This document shows positions 19,413 through 28,138 of a stretch of DNA of 54,241 nucleotides, one piece after another; positions within the stretch are counted from its first letter, which is position 1; the number at the start of each line of letters is the position of its first letter. Where the stretch lies: the NCBI GenBank assembly GCA_937928555.1, contig CALFWR010000057.1, positions 1 to 54,241 on the forward strand. The letters run 5' to 3'. The position numbers and the translations under genes are program-made. The stretch comes from an uncultured Pirellulaceae bacterium. GTDB lineage: Bacteria; Planctomycetota; Planctomycetia; Pirellulales; Pirellulaceae. The notes beneath the pieces are model-generated. The model was not told the origin of the DNA, searched no databases, and was given only the letters and a program-made list of their open reading frames with translations.

Positions 19413-20315
19413 CTACAGCGTAAGCAGCGGCGCGAAGTTTATTTTTGTCCGGTAAGTCGACCCCTGACAATGTTCGAGGATGGCCAGAAGTTTCCCGTCG
19501 CTATCCACTGCGGCAAGTTCGATTCTTGGCTCGACTGCGGGCCGTGATGCGATTGTCAGTTTCTGACCAAAGGACAGTTTTTTGATCATCGCACAGTCGC
19601 AGGTGAATTGCGGCAAGTCAGTGACAAGATCGATCGCCGGGCGAATGAAAGTACCCGGTGGCTGCCCGGTCACCTGATCGAGAGAAAAGCTGTTTTCGAG
19701 TTTGAAGGGGCCGACGGCGGTTCGTTCGAGGCTGGTCATGATCGCGTCAGAACCCATCGCCTGCGCGATGTCGCGGCCGAGGGTGCGGATGTAAGTTCCT
19801 TTACCGCATTCAACCGCGAGGGTGAAATTTGGATAGTCGAAGTCGAGCAGGTTGACTGATTTGATGTGCGCGGTGCGAGGCTTGATGTTGGCGACTTTGC
19901 CTTTGCGAGCAAGCTTGTAAGCTCGCTGGCCGTTGACTTTGACGGCGGAGAACTGTGGTGGCGTTTGCTGAATTTCGCCAACGAACTGACCAAGCGTTGC
20001 CCGCAGTTGCTTGCTGGTGGGTGTGGGCGGGTTGTCCAGCAATACGATTTCGCTTTCGGTGTCTTGGCTGGCGCTAAAGCAACCAAGCCGAAACGCTCCG
20101 ACGTACTTTTTCGAAGACTCCTGGGCGTAGGAGATCAGTTTGGTTGCCGGTCCAATCGCGACAACAAGGACTCCGGTCGCCAGCGGATCCAACGTTCCTG
20201 CATGGCCAAGTTTCGTTTTTGGCGGGAGGAGTTTTTGGATTCGGGTGACGGCCTGGCGGGAACTCATCCCTTGGGGTTTGTTGAGGGCGAGGACGCCGAA
20301 ATGGTCAAGCTTCAT
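19413..20315 (-). CDS. truB: tRNA pseudouridine(55) synthase TruB
   Basis: 300 residues. TruB makes pseudouridine 55 in the T-loop of tRNAs. Seen here: the KPQGMSS start motif (LALNKPQGMSSRQAV), the catalytic-Asp motif GHAGTLDPLATGVLVVAIG (about residues 37-55), KKYVGAFRLG, and the CGKGTYIRTLGRDIA motif. Start at 20315 fits family length. The upstream FG-GAP gene ends 7 bp before its start, so they are probably cotranscribed. TruB is usually beside rbfA/infB or ribF; those are not in this window. Confidence 0.96.
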   Translation of the reverse strand: MKLDHFGVLALNKPQGMSSRQAVTRIQKLLPPKTKLGHAGTLDPLATGVLVVAIGPATKLISYAQESSKKYVGAFRLGCFSASQDTESEIVLLDNPPTPTSKQLRATLGQFVGEIQQTPPQFSAVKVNGQRAYKLARKGKVANIKPRTAHIKSVNLLDFDYPNFTLAVECGKGTYIRTLGRDIAQAMGSDAIMTSLERTAVGPFKLENSFSLDQVTGQPPGTFIRPAIDLVTDLPQFTCDCAMIKKLSFGQKLTIASRPAVEPRIELAAVDSDGKLLAILEHCQGSTYRTKINFAPLLTL

Positions 20316-20322
20316 TGCGGCG

Positions 20323-23300
20323 TTATGGTGCTGGACGAAGAATCAGTTCTCCGTCTTTTGATTCTGCAGGAGTGGATTGGGTTTGCTTCCCATCGGGCCA
20401 CCGGACTTCGATGCTCTCGAGCTGTTCAAGTTCGGCAGCGGTAACACGGATGCCATCGCTGGCGGACTGTGACAGGTAGCTTCCGCCGGCAGAGAGTTCG
20501 ATTGCCCGCGATTGCGATTTGCCGCGTAACAGAATCTGGGCTCCGATAGCGTTTGCGTTTCCGTCAGTTCCAATGGCTCGAATGATCAGAGCGGGTTTGG
20601 CAGAGCTTTCGTTGCGAAACAGACGAAACGGTTCGTTGTTCACCGCGAACATGGCATCGGCGTCGCCGTCGTTGTCAAAATCGGCAACCGCCAATCCGTT
20701 TGCATCGCCGCTGACAGAGATGCCGCTGGCTGATGGCCAGAGTGAACTGAGGCCGCCGTCGCTGTTGCCTTTCATGAGCAGGCTCAGACCACCGTCCATG
20801 TAGCCGGTTTCCGGTTGCGAGCCAAAGAAGTTGTTGGCCATCATAACGTCGGGTTTGCCATCAAGGTCGAAGTCTTCGATCGCGACGCCATAACCGGGGC
20901 TGGCTTGTGAAAAGCGGTCGAGAGCTTCAGTTTCGAAAGTGCCATCGCCGTTATTGCGCAGCAGAACAGATTCCAGGATGTTGACTTCGTGGAATGGACG
21001 GGCCTTGGTGTCCGTTTCATAGATATCGCTGAGGGAGGCTTTTGAGAAATCGTGAAAGGTCGGGAACGAGTCGGCGATAAACGGCATGCAACGGGAACTG
21101 CAACTGCGGCCGCGAACCGGGTACTCGGTGTCGCCTTCGAATTCGGCTTCGACCAGGTCCAGCGTTCCGCTTTGGTCGAAATCGTCATAGTACAGCCGGT
21201 GTGGACGCTCGACCGAGGTATGGTATTTGGTGTTCAGGCCGTGATTGGTCACGACGTAATCCATATCGCCATCGGCATCAATGTCTCCCGCAGCGATGCC
21301 GTGCCACCAGCCCAATCCGTTGGCAAGGCCAGCAGATTCGGTGACGTCCTTGAGCTGTCCCTGGTTGTTTTGGAAGACTTTGACGGGACCCCATTCGGGA
21401 GCGATCAGCAAATCGATCCAGCCATCGCTGTTGAAGTCTGACCAAACGGCTGAATTGACCAGCCCGCACTGCGAGATGCCTTTGGCGGTATCGTCGGAGG
21501 CTTCAGTGAACGTGCCGGAGTCGTTGATCAAAAGTCGACTGGTGGGCACGATGGGGTAGCGGGCTGCAACGGCACGGGACCCAATGAACAGATCAAGGTC
21601 TCCGTCGCGATCAAAGTCGGCCGCAGCAACGCTGCTACTGCTGTCGCTCAGCGGCGGCAGGGCTTTTTTTGCGTGCGTGAATTTGCCATCGCCGTCGTTG
21701 AGGTAAAGCCGGTCGTGGTAAAGCTCTGATCCGGCATCAAATTCGTTGCTTCCGCTGGCGACCAGCAAGTCCTGATCGCCGTCCTGATCGGCGTCGAAAA
21801 ACAGGATTCCCATGTCTTCGCTGGCGGCGTGATCGGACCAGGGGCCGCTGGAGGGAGTGAAGTTTTTGCCATCGTTGTTGATCAGTAGCTGGCCGGATTG
21901 GCCCGCGGCGCCGCCACAGAACACGTCCTGAAAACCGTCGCCGTTGACATCCGACCAAGCAAGGGAACCGCCCAATCGCGAAAGCTGGTAGGGCAACAGT
22001 GGCTCGCGGACGAAATCGTCAAAGTCGTTTTCCTTGTGCGCGAACTTGACCTTTGTGTCATCAGTGACATCGGCAAAAACAGGCTTGGGCTGGGGCAGGA
22101 TCGGGTTCAGCCCGGTGGCTCCGCTGCCATCGTCGATCGCCCGGTAGATGTGGTTGACGGCGATGTCGCGAAACTCGTGCGCTGAACCATCAGGCCATGT
22201 GACTCGCATTTGTTCGATGTTGTTGTCCGACGGCAAACCGAACTGAACGGCCATCGGGTCTGATGAAAGGTAACCGCGGTTTGGTGTGAGATCCCGTCGA
22301 TAGTACTTGCCGTCCTGCAGCAGTTCGACTTTGCAGCCAACGCCGAAGTAATTGCTTTTGCCGCTGCGGAACTGAACGATGAGTCTTGCTCCATCACGCG
22401 AATCGTTGCGATAGATGCTGGCCTGTTCGTAGAAATTGTTGACGACCGCGTCGAGGTCACCATCGTTGTCCAGGTCGGCGAATGCCGCTGCGTGGCTCAC
22501 GCCGTTGTGGTCCAGTCCCCATTTCGGGCCGACGGGTTCGAATTCCAGATTGCCTTTGTTTCGGAATGCAAGATTGACGCCTTTGCGGAGCGGGATTTTG
22601 GCAAAAAATGCGCTCCATTTTTCAGGAGTCAGATTGGGGTCTTCGCGGAGTTTGTTCATTTGTTCAAACAAGTCACCGTTCATGCTGTCGCGTGAGTGAC
22701 CGTTGGTAAAGTGAACGTCCAGCAACCCGTCGTTGTCCAAGTCCACCATGCGAATGCTCCACGTCCAGTCCGTTTTCGCCATCCCGGTGATGGCTCCATG
22801 CTCCATGAACTTACCGGTGCCGGCATTGACGAACACACAATTTTGCATGAACTGACGTGGCTTTCCCCAGACCAGAAACCAGCCGCTTTGGGCCATGTCA
22901 CCCATGTTCACTTTTTGGCCGTAGTGCGTTCGGTCAGCCATGTCGCCGACAATTAGATCAAGATGCCCGTCGTTGTTCAGGTCGCCGGTGTCCAGACCCA
23001 TGGAGAACCACGGCGTGTGTTTGACGGTGTCGGGAAGCACGTCTGTAAAAGTTCCGTCGCGATTGTTTCGGTAAAGGTGATCCGATTGTTTGAAGTCGGC
23101 GGTCGTGTACAGATCCTGCCAGCCGTCATTGTCGTAGTCCATCCAGACACCGGACAAATTGGGCTCGTATGCGTCACCGATGCCAACGGTCGAGGTAACC
23201 TTTTCAAACTTTCCGTCGCCAACGTTCTGGAAGAACACATCTTTTTCGCCGCCACGGGCTTCGGTGTTGTTGATGACCACCGCATACTCTTCGCAACCGT

Positions 23301-24060
23301 CGAGGACTTCCATTTTGCCATCGACCATTTTCACGAAATCGTCCTGGGGCGGAAGCAAGTCCTGATAGGTGAGCAGGATGAAGTCCAGGTCGCCGTCGTG
23401 GTCGTAATCGCAGAAGTTGGCCTGCTTGCTGGCTCCAGCGTAGTCGGCGCCGCGAAAGATTGTTTGCTCTTTAAATGTTCCGTCGTTTTGATTGATGTAC
23501 AGAATGTTGGGCGTGGCCATGTTGCAGACGTAAAGGTCCAGGTCTCCATCGTTATCGACGTCGACAAAAGTGGCTCCGCTGCCCCACGGGTTTCTGCCCT
23601 GGATGCGACCGTCAACGCCTGCTGTGTCGGTTACGTCTTCGAACTTGAAGTCACCCAAGTTTCGAAACAGACGATTGTCGATGTCTGAACCGGTCATGTA
23701 GACATCGATCAGGCCGTCATTGTCGTAGTCGCCCATCGCTACGCCGGCGCCTGTTTCCAGGAACAGGCGCGAGCGCGTGCGAGACATGGTGTTGGCGTAT
23801 TTGATTCCCGAATCGGTCACTGTCGTCATCAGCGTCGCGGATTCGGTTGCCTGAACCGGGTTCAGAGCTTTGGCATAGAGGTTCGGCACGACCTTCTGAA
23901 ATCCATCTGGAATCGCATCGAAGGCAGTGCCATCGGTGTTGTTCTCGAGGGTCGGCGAGTTACCCCGGGTGGCGGTTTTGGAATTGTCACAGCCGATGTT
24001 GGGTAACAGTAAAGCGGCGGCGGTGGCGAGGGCGAAAAATATGCGAAACGGAAACTGCAT
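20323..24060 (-). CDS. Giant FG-GAP repeat lipoprotein with ASPIC/UnbV domains
   Basis: 1245 residues from the ATG at 24060, which opens a lipoprotein signal (MQFPFRIFFALATAAALLLP, lipobox NIGC). The body is two rounds of FG-GAP/VCBS beta-propeller blades, each with Ca-binding DxDxDG-type loops (DYDNDGLIDVYMTG, DVDNDGDLDLYVCN, DADQDGDQDLLVAS and many more). Each round ends in an ASPIC/UnbV module: one near residue 600 (RVTWPDGSAHEF) and one at the C-terminus (IEVRWPDGKQTQ). This CRTAC1-like architecture is common in Planctomycetes and Bacteroidetes surface proteins; binding partner unknown. It should be anchored in the envelope and face outward. truB follows after 7 bp. Confidence 0.93.
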   Translation of the reverse strand: MQFPFRIFFALATAAALLLPNIGCDNSKTATRGNSPTLENNTDGTAFDAIPDGFQKVVPNLYAKALNPVQATESATLMTTVTDSGIKYANTMSRTRSRLFLETGAGVAMGDYDNDGLIDVYMTGSDIDNRLFRNLGDFKFEDVTDTAGVDGRIQGRNPWGSGATFVDVDNDGDLDLYVCNMATPNILYINQNDGTFKEQTIFRGADYAGASKQANFCDYDHDGDLDFILLTYQDLLPPQDDFVKMVDGKMEVLDGCEEYAVVINNTEARGGEKDVFFQNVGDGKFEKVTSTVGIGDAYEPNLSGVWMDYDNDGWQDLYTTADFKQSDHLYRNNRDGTFTDVLPDTVKHTPWFSMGLDTGDLNNDGHLDLIVGDMADRTHYGQKVNMGDMAQSGWFLVWGKPRQFMQNCVFVNAGTGKFMEHGAITGMAKTDWTWSIRMVDLDNDGLLDVHFTNGHSRDSMNGDLFEQMNKLREDPNLTPEKWSAFFAKIPLRKGVNLAFRNKGNLEFEPVGPKWGLDHNGVSHAAAFADLDNDGDLDAVVNNFYEQASIYRNDSRDGARLIVQFRSGKSNYFGVGCKVELLQDGKYYRRDLTPNRGYLSSDPMAVQFGLPSDNNIEQMRVTWPDGSAHEFRDIAVNHIYRAIDDGSGATGLNPILPQPKPVFADVTDDTKVKFAHKENDFDDFVREPLLPYQLSRLGGSLAWSDVNGDGFQDVFCGGAAGQSGQLLINNDGKNFTPSSGPWSDHAASEDMGILFFDADQDGDQDLLVASGSNEFDAGSELYHDRLYLNDGDGKFTHAKKALPPLSDSSSSVAAADFDRDGDLDLFIGSRAVAARYPIVPTSRLLINDSGTFTEASDDTAKGISQCGLVNSAVWSDFNSDGWIDLLIAPEWGPVKVFQNNQGQLKDVTESAGLANGLGWWHGIAAGDIDADGDMDYVVTNHGLNTKYHTSVERPHRLYYDDFDQSGTLDLVEAEFEGDTEYPVRGRSCSSRCMPFIADSFPTFHDFSKASLSDIYETDTKARPFHEVNILESVLLRNNGDGTFETEALDRFSQASPGYGVAIEDFDLDGKPDVMMANNFFGSQPETGYMDGGLSLLMKGNSDGGLSSLWPSASGISVSGDANGLAVADFDNDGDADAMFAVNNEPFRLFRNESSAKPALIIRAIGTDGNANAIGAQILLRGKSQSRAIELSAGGSYLSQSASDGIRVTAAELEQLESIEVRWPDGKQTQSTPAESKDGELILRPAP

Positions 24061-24154
24061 GACGGACGATTCCATCTAAACATTCGGCTGGCTCAGCCTT
24101 CATTATCGGCGATTACACTGACGTTTCAATGCTGCCGATGTCGGCGACAAAAAA

Positions 24155-24183
24155 GGGCTCGATGTCAGTGCGACATCAAGCCC
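24155..24183 (-). terminator. Intrinsic terminator displaced by MITE copy D
   Basis: GGGCT-GATGTC / GACATC-AGCCC stem (one C·A mismatch, 5-nt loop) followed on the minus strand by a U-run (24149-24154). It would end transcripts of the minus-strand lipoprotein gene at 24408. MITE copy D now lies between that stop codon and this terminator. Confidence 0.82.
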
Positions 24184-24219
24184 GTTGGAAATTCGGTTAA
24201 CCCGCCAGGTCGGATTTAC

Positions 24220-24406
24220 CGCGGATTATTCACGAGGCGTGGGCGTCAGAATCGGTTCCGACAGTGATCCGCGACTCCGATGCGATGAAGCGATCGTGGT
24301 GGTTTTCATCTACCGGATGATTTACATTTCTTGTTGAAATTCAGCTTTCCCCTTGCTCCGGTTGGCCAGACGTAGAATCAACGCCGGTCGTCGTGAATAA
24401 TCCGGA
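24220..24406 (-). mobile_element. 187-bp MITE, copy D
   Basis: 187 bp, reverse orientation, ends slightly diverged (CGCGGATTATTCACGA / CGTGAATAATCCGGA). A perfect 5-bp duplication TTTAC flanks it (24215-24219, 24407-24411); the right copy contains the TAA stop of the lipoprotein gene (minus strand GTAAA). Confidence 0.93.
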
Positions 24407-24407
24407 T

Positions 24408-24902
24408 TTACTCTGACAAACCGGGAGTGTACTTCTCCTGGTTACCTGCCTCGTAGTTTTCCTTTTCGATGATTTCCTGCACTTCTTCCTGGCTATTGCA
24501 GTCGTGGATCTTGCCGCCAGAAATTCCAACCTGGATGATTCCATCAAACCCTGTTTTTTCGTAACAGATAGGGTAGGCCCGCGCAAGAGGATTCTTTTTG
24601 AGACCCCAAATGAACTCGAGTGGCTCACCGTCGCGGCCAACAAGATATTCATCGATCTTCGCCAGATCCATGCCCATATTTTCAAGCCGCTTCTTCGCCT
24701 CGTCATTGGACTCAAGGAAAGCAGTCATTTGCTCGACATTTTCGGGCCCCGAATACTGGTTCAGCGACACATAAATTGAGTAAAGAAACGTTGCTTTTTG
24801 AATGTTCTTTTCACTGTATTTGGAGAGCTCTTTCTGAACCGAGTCTCCGCCACAGCCAACAAGAAAAAGGCAGGCAAGCAGTGCAAAAGTCAAATAACGC
24901 AT
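24408..24902 (-). CDS. Small hypothetical lipoprotein
   Basis: 164 residues with a clear lipoprotein signal (MRYLTFALLACLFLVGCGGD, lipobox LVGC). The mature part is charged and mostly helical, with an EFIWGLKKNP stretch and a C-terminal KIHDCNSQEEVQEIIEKENY region. I know no function. It lies immediately downstream of the DUF1559 pseudopilin-like gene on the same strand, an arrangement common in Planctomycetes, but a strong terminator (24945-24967) separates the two. It would be exported and membrane-anchored. Confidence 0.85.
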   Translation of the reverse strand: MRYLTFALLACLFLVGCGGDSVQKELSKYSEKNIQKATFLYSIYVSLNQYSGPENVEQMTAFLESNDEAKKRLENMGMDLAKIDEYLVGRDGEPLEFIWGLKKNPLARAYPICYEKTGFDGIIQVGISGGKIHDCNSQEEVQEIIEKENYEAGNQEKYTPGLSE

Positions 24903-24944
24903 GTTTTCAATTTCAGGTTAAACAAAAAAATCACCAAAAAAAAA

Positions 24945-24967
24945 GCTGCCCACAATGAGTGGGCAGC
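24945..24967 (-). terminator. Intrinsic terminator of the DUF1559 gene
   Basis: Perfect 9-bp stem GCTGCCCAC/GTGGGCAGC with a 5-nt loop, followed on the minus strand by nine U (24936-24944). It is 18 bp past the DUF1559 stop codon. Confidence 0.92.
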
Positions 24968-24984
24968 CACGATTCACGTACGGA

Positions 24985-26067
24985 TTACTGTTCCGTAATG
25001 TCGAAGATCGAGCCATCGGCACGGTGACTAGCTTGATAGATTACATCAAGTTGCATCTCCAAGTTTACGGCGTGCGTTGATCCGTCACCAAGAGAGAAGT
25101 TCACGGTGCCGGGGTGCGGCGAACCGAAACCAATGTCCTGACGATAGCCAGTATCGCTTTGGATGCTGACGACATTTGGATTGTTAAAGTTGTCAGCCAC
25201 AAATCCGTTGTAAAGGAAGTTCGGAGAACGCATTGTTGGCCATCCGTTATGAATGAAGCCCGAGTTCTCCCACCATGCTTCCCATCCGTTTGGAGAGATC
25301 GTGGTGTAGTTAAGCGAAGAAGCAGCCTTCTCGCCGTACAGGAAAGTGTTCGAAGAACCGTCCGACGCCTGGCCGAAGCCGACCAGCGAGTAGCGGTTGA
25401 GACCAAGGTCGCCAGCACCAGAATCGTACTGGACGTGACCACCACTGGAAATCAAACCGATCCAGATGTTTTGCTCTTCACCTGGAATTGGAGGCTGTGA
25501 AGCGTCGAAGTTGAAGCCTTGGCCACCAACAACAGTTACCGGAAGACCACGATCGGTGAGGTACTCATGGTCAGCAAGGCAACCAGCGTAATCGGTTGCT
25601 GGACGAAGCTCGCCACCGTCAACAACACTCACGTTGAACCGCTGTCCACGCGATGGGCAGCTATACCCTGGTGCCGGTCCCATACCGAGACCGCGAAGAG
25701 TCCAAATTCCACCGGGCTGATCGCGAATTCTGCGAACGTTTTCGGCCTCGATGAACGGCAGGATCTGGAATGCCCATGAAAGGTTCTCACGACCAAACGG
25801 TGAGCCAACTGGGTTGCCCCAGAGAGAGTTTTCATCCGCACCGTATGAATCCGGTGTCAAACCGGCGGTGGGAAAGTGCATGTGCGCAGATTCAAAGTTC
25901 AAAGAACCGAGCGCGATCTGACGCAAGTTATTCATACATTGCGTACGACGAGCGGCTTCACGTACTTGCTGAACAGCTGGAAGCAGCATTCCGATAAGAA
26001 TGCCGATGATCGCGATAACGACCAGCAGTTCGACGAGCGTAAAACCCTTCTTAGACGAAGATTTCAC
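24985..26067 (-). CDS. DUF1559 protein with type IV pilin-like N-terminus
   Basis: 360 residues. The start is a GTG at 26067 preceded by AGAGG about 9 nt upstream; the open frame further upstream to 26181 contains no credible start. The N-terminus has a class III signal (KKGFTLVELLVVIAIIGILIGMLLP): cleavage before Phe and Glu at +5, as in pseudopilins processed by prepilin peptidase. It continues with AVQQVREAARRTQCMNNLRQIALG and a C-terminal H-X-G-DG motif (GSPHPGTVNFSLGDGSTHAV), both diagnostic of DUF1559. These proteins occur in dozens of copies per planctomycete genome and are inner-membrane or exported; role unknown. A promoter is visible upstream and a terminator downstream, so it is monocistronic. 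Confidence 0.95.
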   Translation of the reverse strand: MKSSSKKGFTLVELLVVIAIIGILIGMLLPAVQQVREAARRTQCMNNLRQIALGSLNFESAHMHFPTAGLTPDSYGADENSLWGNPVGSPFGRENLSWAFQILPFIEAENVRRIRDQPGGIWTLRGLGMGPAPGYSCPSRGQRFNVSVVDGGELRPATDYAGCLADHEYLTDRGLPVTVVGGQGFNFDASQPPIPGEEQNIWIGLISSGGHVQYDSGAGDLGLNRYSLVGFGQASDGSSNTFLYGEKAASSLNYTTISPNGWEAWWENSGFIHNGWPTMRSPNFLYNGFVADNFNNPNVVSIQSDTGYRQDIGFGSPHPGTVNFSLGDGSTHAVNLEMQLDVIYQASHRADGSIFDITEQ

Positions 26068-26161
26068 TATAAGACCTCTTGCAAAAGGAAAAAATTGACC
26101 GCAATACGCGGGATCAAAAATTACGTTGGGTAGCGGATAAACTGATCGAAAGACTAGCGTA

Positions 26162-26189
26162 AGTATACAGGTTTTCGGCAACGAAACAA
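26162..26189 (-). promoter_or_regulatory. Sigma70-type promoter for the DUF1559 gene
   Basis: On the minus strand, TTGTTT (26184-26189) then 16 nt then TATACT (26162-26167), giving a leader of roughly 85-90 nt before the GTG start at 26067. Confidence 0.45.
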
Positions 26190-26340
26190 GAAAGACTGGA
26201 ACGGAATGGGCATTTCCTCACCAATGCAACCTTGAAGTGGCGGATCAGATCACTTAAGTTGTCCAAGCATCCGTTAGGCCACCAAATTTTCCTCGTAAGG
26301 GCAGATTGATGGAGAGCTAGATCGACGAGACCATAGTAGA

Positions 26341-26380
26341 AAATATGAAAACGCTCCCAAAAATATGAAAACGCTCCCAA
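26341..26380. repeat. Perfect 20-bp tandem duplication
   Basis: Two identical 20-bp units of AAATATGAAAACGCTCCCAA side by side in the 354-bp gap between the DUF1559 start and the redoxin stop. Apart from this and the promoter I see nothing in that gap. Confidence 0.9.
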
Positions 26381-26421
26381 AAAATTTCGAGATTCGATCA
26401 GGAAATGTCCAGTTTTGTTTC

Positions 26422-27006
26422 CTAGCTCTCTGATTTCCACTTGATATTGCACCCCAACGAAGGGAATTGTGGGGTATCGACTGGTTTTCCGTTTAGAACG
26501 GCTGTGACGGCAGCTTGTAAATCTTTTCCGGTGGCGATCTGTTCGGACTCGTAGACACCTGAGCGAATGCGTTTAGGGAGCGAATCATCAAACCGCCCCC
26601 GGTAAGCAAGCTTGTGCTGTTTGTCAAACAGGAAAAAGTCCGGCGTGCACGCCGCAGTGAATGCTTTGGCAGTTTGTTGGCTTTCGTCAAACAGGTAGGG
26701 GAACGGGTATCCCCGACGTTCGACTTCTTCTTTCATCTGGTCCGGAGCATCCGCAGGATACTCAGCAATGTCGTTGCTTGAGATGGCGACCACGTCGATT
26801 CCTGACGCGAGGTAGCTTTGGGTGTGCTCGGCCAATGCTGAAGACAGGTGGATGACGTAGGGGCAATGGTTACAGATGAACATGACCAAAATGGGTTTTC
26901 CATTACTGGCGGAACTGGCTACGTGCTGGCCGCTGACAACGTCGGGAAGGGAAAATTCGGGAAGCTGGGTTCCCAGCGGCATCATGTTGGATTCGGTCAA
27001 AGCCAT
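26422..27006 (-). CDS. AhpC/TSA-type thioredoxin-fold redoxin
   Basis: 194 residues, no signal peptide. The redox motif is CNHCPYV (VMFICNHCPYVIHL, about residues 45-51), a CxxC in the position of the thioredoxin active site. Then come VVAISSNDIAEYPADAPD, PYLFDESQQTAKAF, a TPDFFLFD cis-Pro segment and YRGRFDDS. This set is typical of the widely distributed 'thioredoxin family/redoxin' group with CNHCPYV, thought to act as a thiol peroxidase or disulfide reductase in the cytoplasm. It stands alone, divergent from the glycosyltransferase-like genes. Confidence 0.92.
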   Translation of the reverse strand: MALTESNMMPLGTQLPEFSLPDVVSGQHVASSASNGKPILVMFICNHCPYVIHLSSALAEHTQSYLASGIDVVAISSNDIAEYPADAPDQMKEEVERRGYPFPYLFDESQQTAKAFTAACTPDFFLFDKQHKLAYRGRFDDSLPKRIRSGVYESEQIATGKDLQAAVTAVLNGKPVDTPQFPSLGCNIKWKSES

Positions 27007-27150
27007 TTGGCGTCACGATGGTTGAAACAGGAGTCGATAGCAATTGTTGAAGGCAACTGCGATTGACGCAAGATGCGCTGATTTCATAGATTGCCGTTAC
27101 CGGGCCGGGATGGCCGGGTTTGGTAACACCAGGAAAATGGATTTTCACTG

Positions 27151-28089
27151 ATGAATGCGCCCCGCAAGCACATCGTTATTCTTCCGCACTTCTGCGAGCA
27201 GGAGGTTGAGCGATATGAACTGATCGCCAGCCGCATCGCCGAATGGGACACGCCCAATGTCGAAATCGACTTTCTGGTCGCTGCCAGTCCCAAACGCGAA
27301 CCATCGCAGCGATTGATGGATGCGTTCGAGAACATCGGCAACGTTGTGGCTTTCAAATGTCCGACGCAGATTTTTGGATACCCCGAAGGCCCCACTGCGA
27401 TGTTCTGGGATTGCATGGAGTTCATCGCCAAGCAGTATCCCGGTGCCGATGGATTCGCGTTGTGGCTTGAGTCCGATATGTGTCCCACGCAAGAGAACTG
27501 GTTGGACGTACTGTCTGAGCAATGGTTCATTCGTGATGCTCAGGGGCGTTTGCCTTTGATGATGGGTTGCTTTGTGCCGGAAGTTTACAAGCACCGGATT
27601 TTCAAACAGCCCAAAAAGATTCTTGACCCGCACATCAATGGCGGTGCCTGCTACGCGATGGACTTTGCGACCCGGATGCCAGAAGAGGCACGTGAGGGCG
27701 TGTTTGACATGGCCGTTTATCAGTTTGCTGCCGACCTAGGATTGGCGCGGGAGACGAGGTCGATTTGCTTTTCAACCGTGGGTCGAGTCGGGCGGGATCT
27801 GGCGGACAGCTCGAAAGTCCTTTTGCACGGGTTCATGCAAGAGAAAGACGAGTTCATCGAAAAGTGCGTCGCTCCAGTGAATGGAAACAACATGGAATCA
27901 CGGCGTTGGATGGAGTTGAAAGACCGTGCCGACACGGCTCAGCGAAAGATGAAAGTCTGGTTTGTGCGTCGCGGCAAGAAGGCGATGCTGGAAAACATGT
28001 TTTTGGCGAAACAGCGGTACGAGCGTGAAAACCCATTGGATGGCAGCGGCGAGCCTGCGGTGGCAGAGCCAACGCGAAAAGTGGCTTAG
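27151..28089 (+). CDS. Putative GT-A-like glycosyltransferase
   Basis: 312 residues, no signal or membrane helix. The N-terminal half has an alternating beta/alpha pattern (HIVILPHFCEQEVERYELIAS, IDFLVAAS) and an acidic ALWLESDMCP motif near residue 108, in the place of the DxD metal/nucleotide-sugar motif of GT-A enzymes. A later DPHINGGACYAMDF resembles the 'new-residue/Gly' acceptor loop of such enzymes. The C-terminal 70 residues are basic and helical. No specific family is recognised. The gene for a GT4 glycosyltransferase follows after 49 bp, so the two probably work in the same glycan or glycoconjugate pathway. Confidence 0.72.
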   Translation: MNAPRKHIVILPHFCEQEVERYELIASRIAEWDTPNVEIDFLVAASPKREPSQRLMDAFENIGNVVAFKCPTQIFGYPEGPTAMFWDCMEFIAKQYPGADGFALWLESDMCPTQENWLDVLSEQWFIRDAQGRLPLMMGCFVPEVYKHRIFKQPKKILDPHINGGACYAMDFATRMPEEAREGVFDMAVYQFAADLGLARETRSICFSTVGRVGRDLADSSKVLLHGFMQEKDEFIEKCVAPVNGNNMESRRWMELKDRADTAQRKMKVWFVRRGKKAMLENMFLAKQRYERENPLDGSGEPAVAEPTRKVA

Positions 28090-28138
28090 TTGGATTCGGT
28101 TTGTGGTCGCGATTTGAATTTGTGGAGGTACTGGGACG

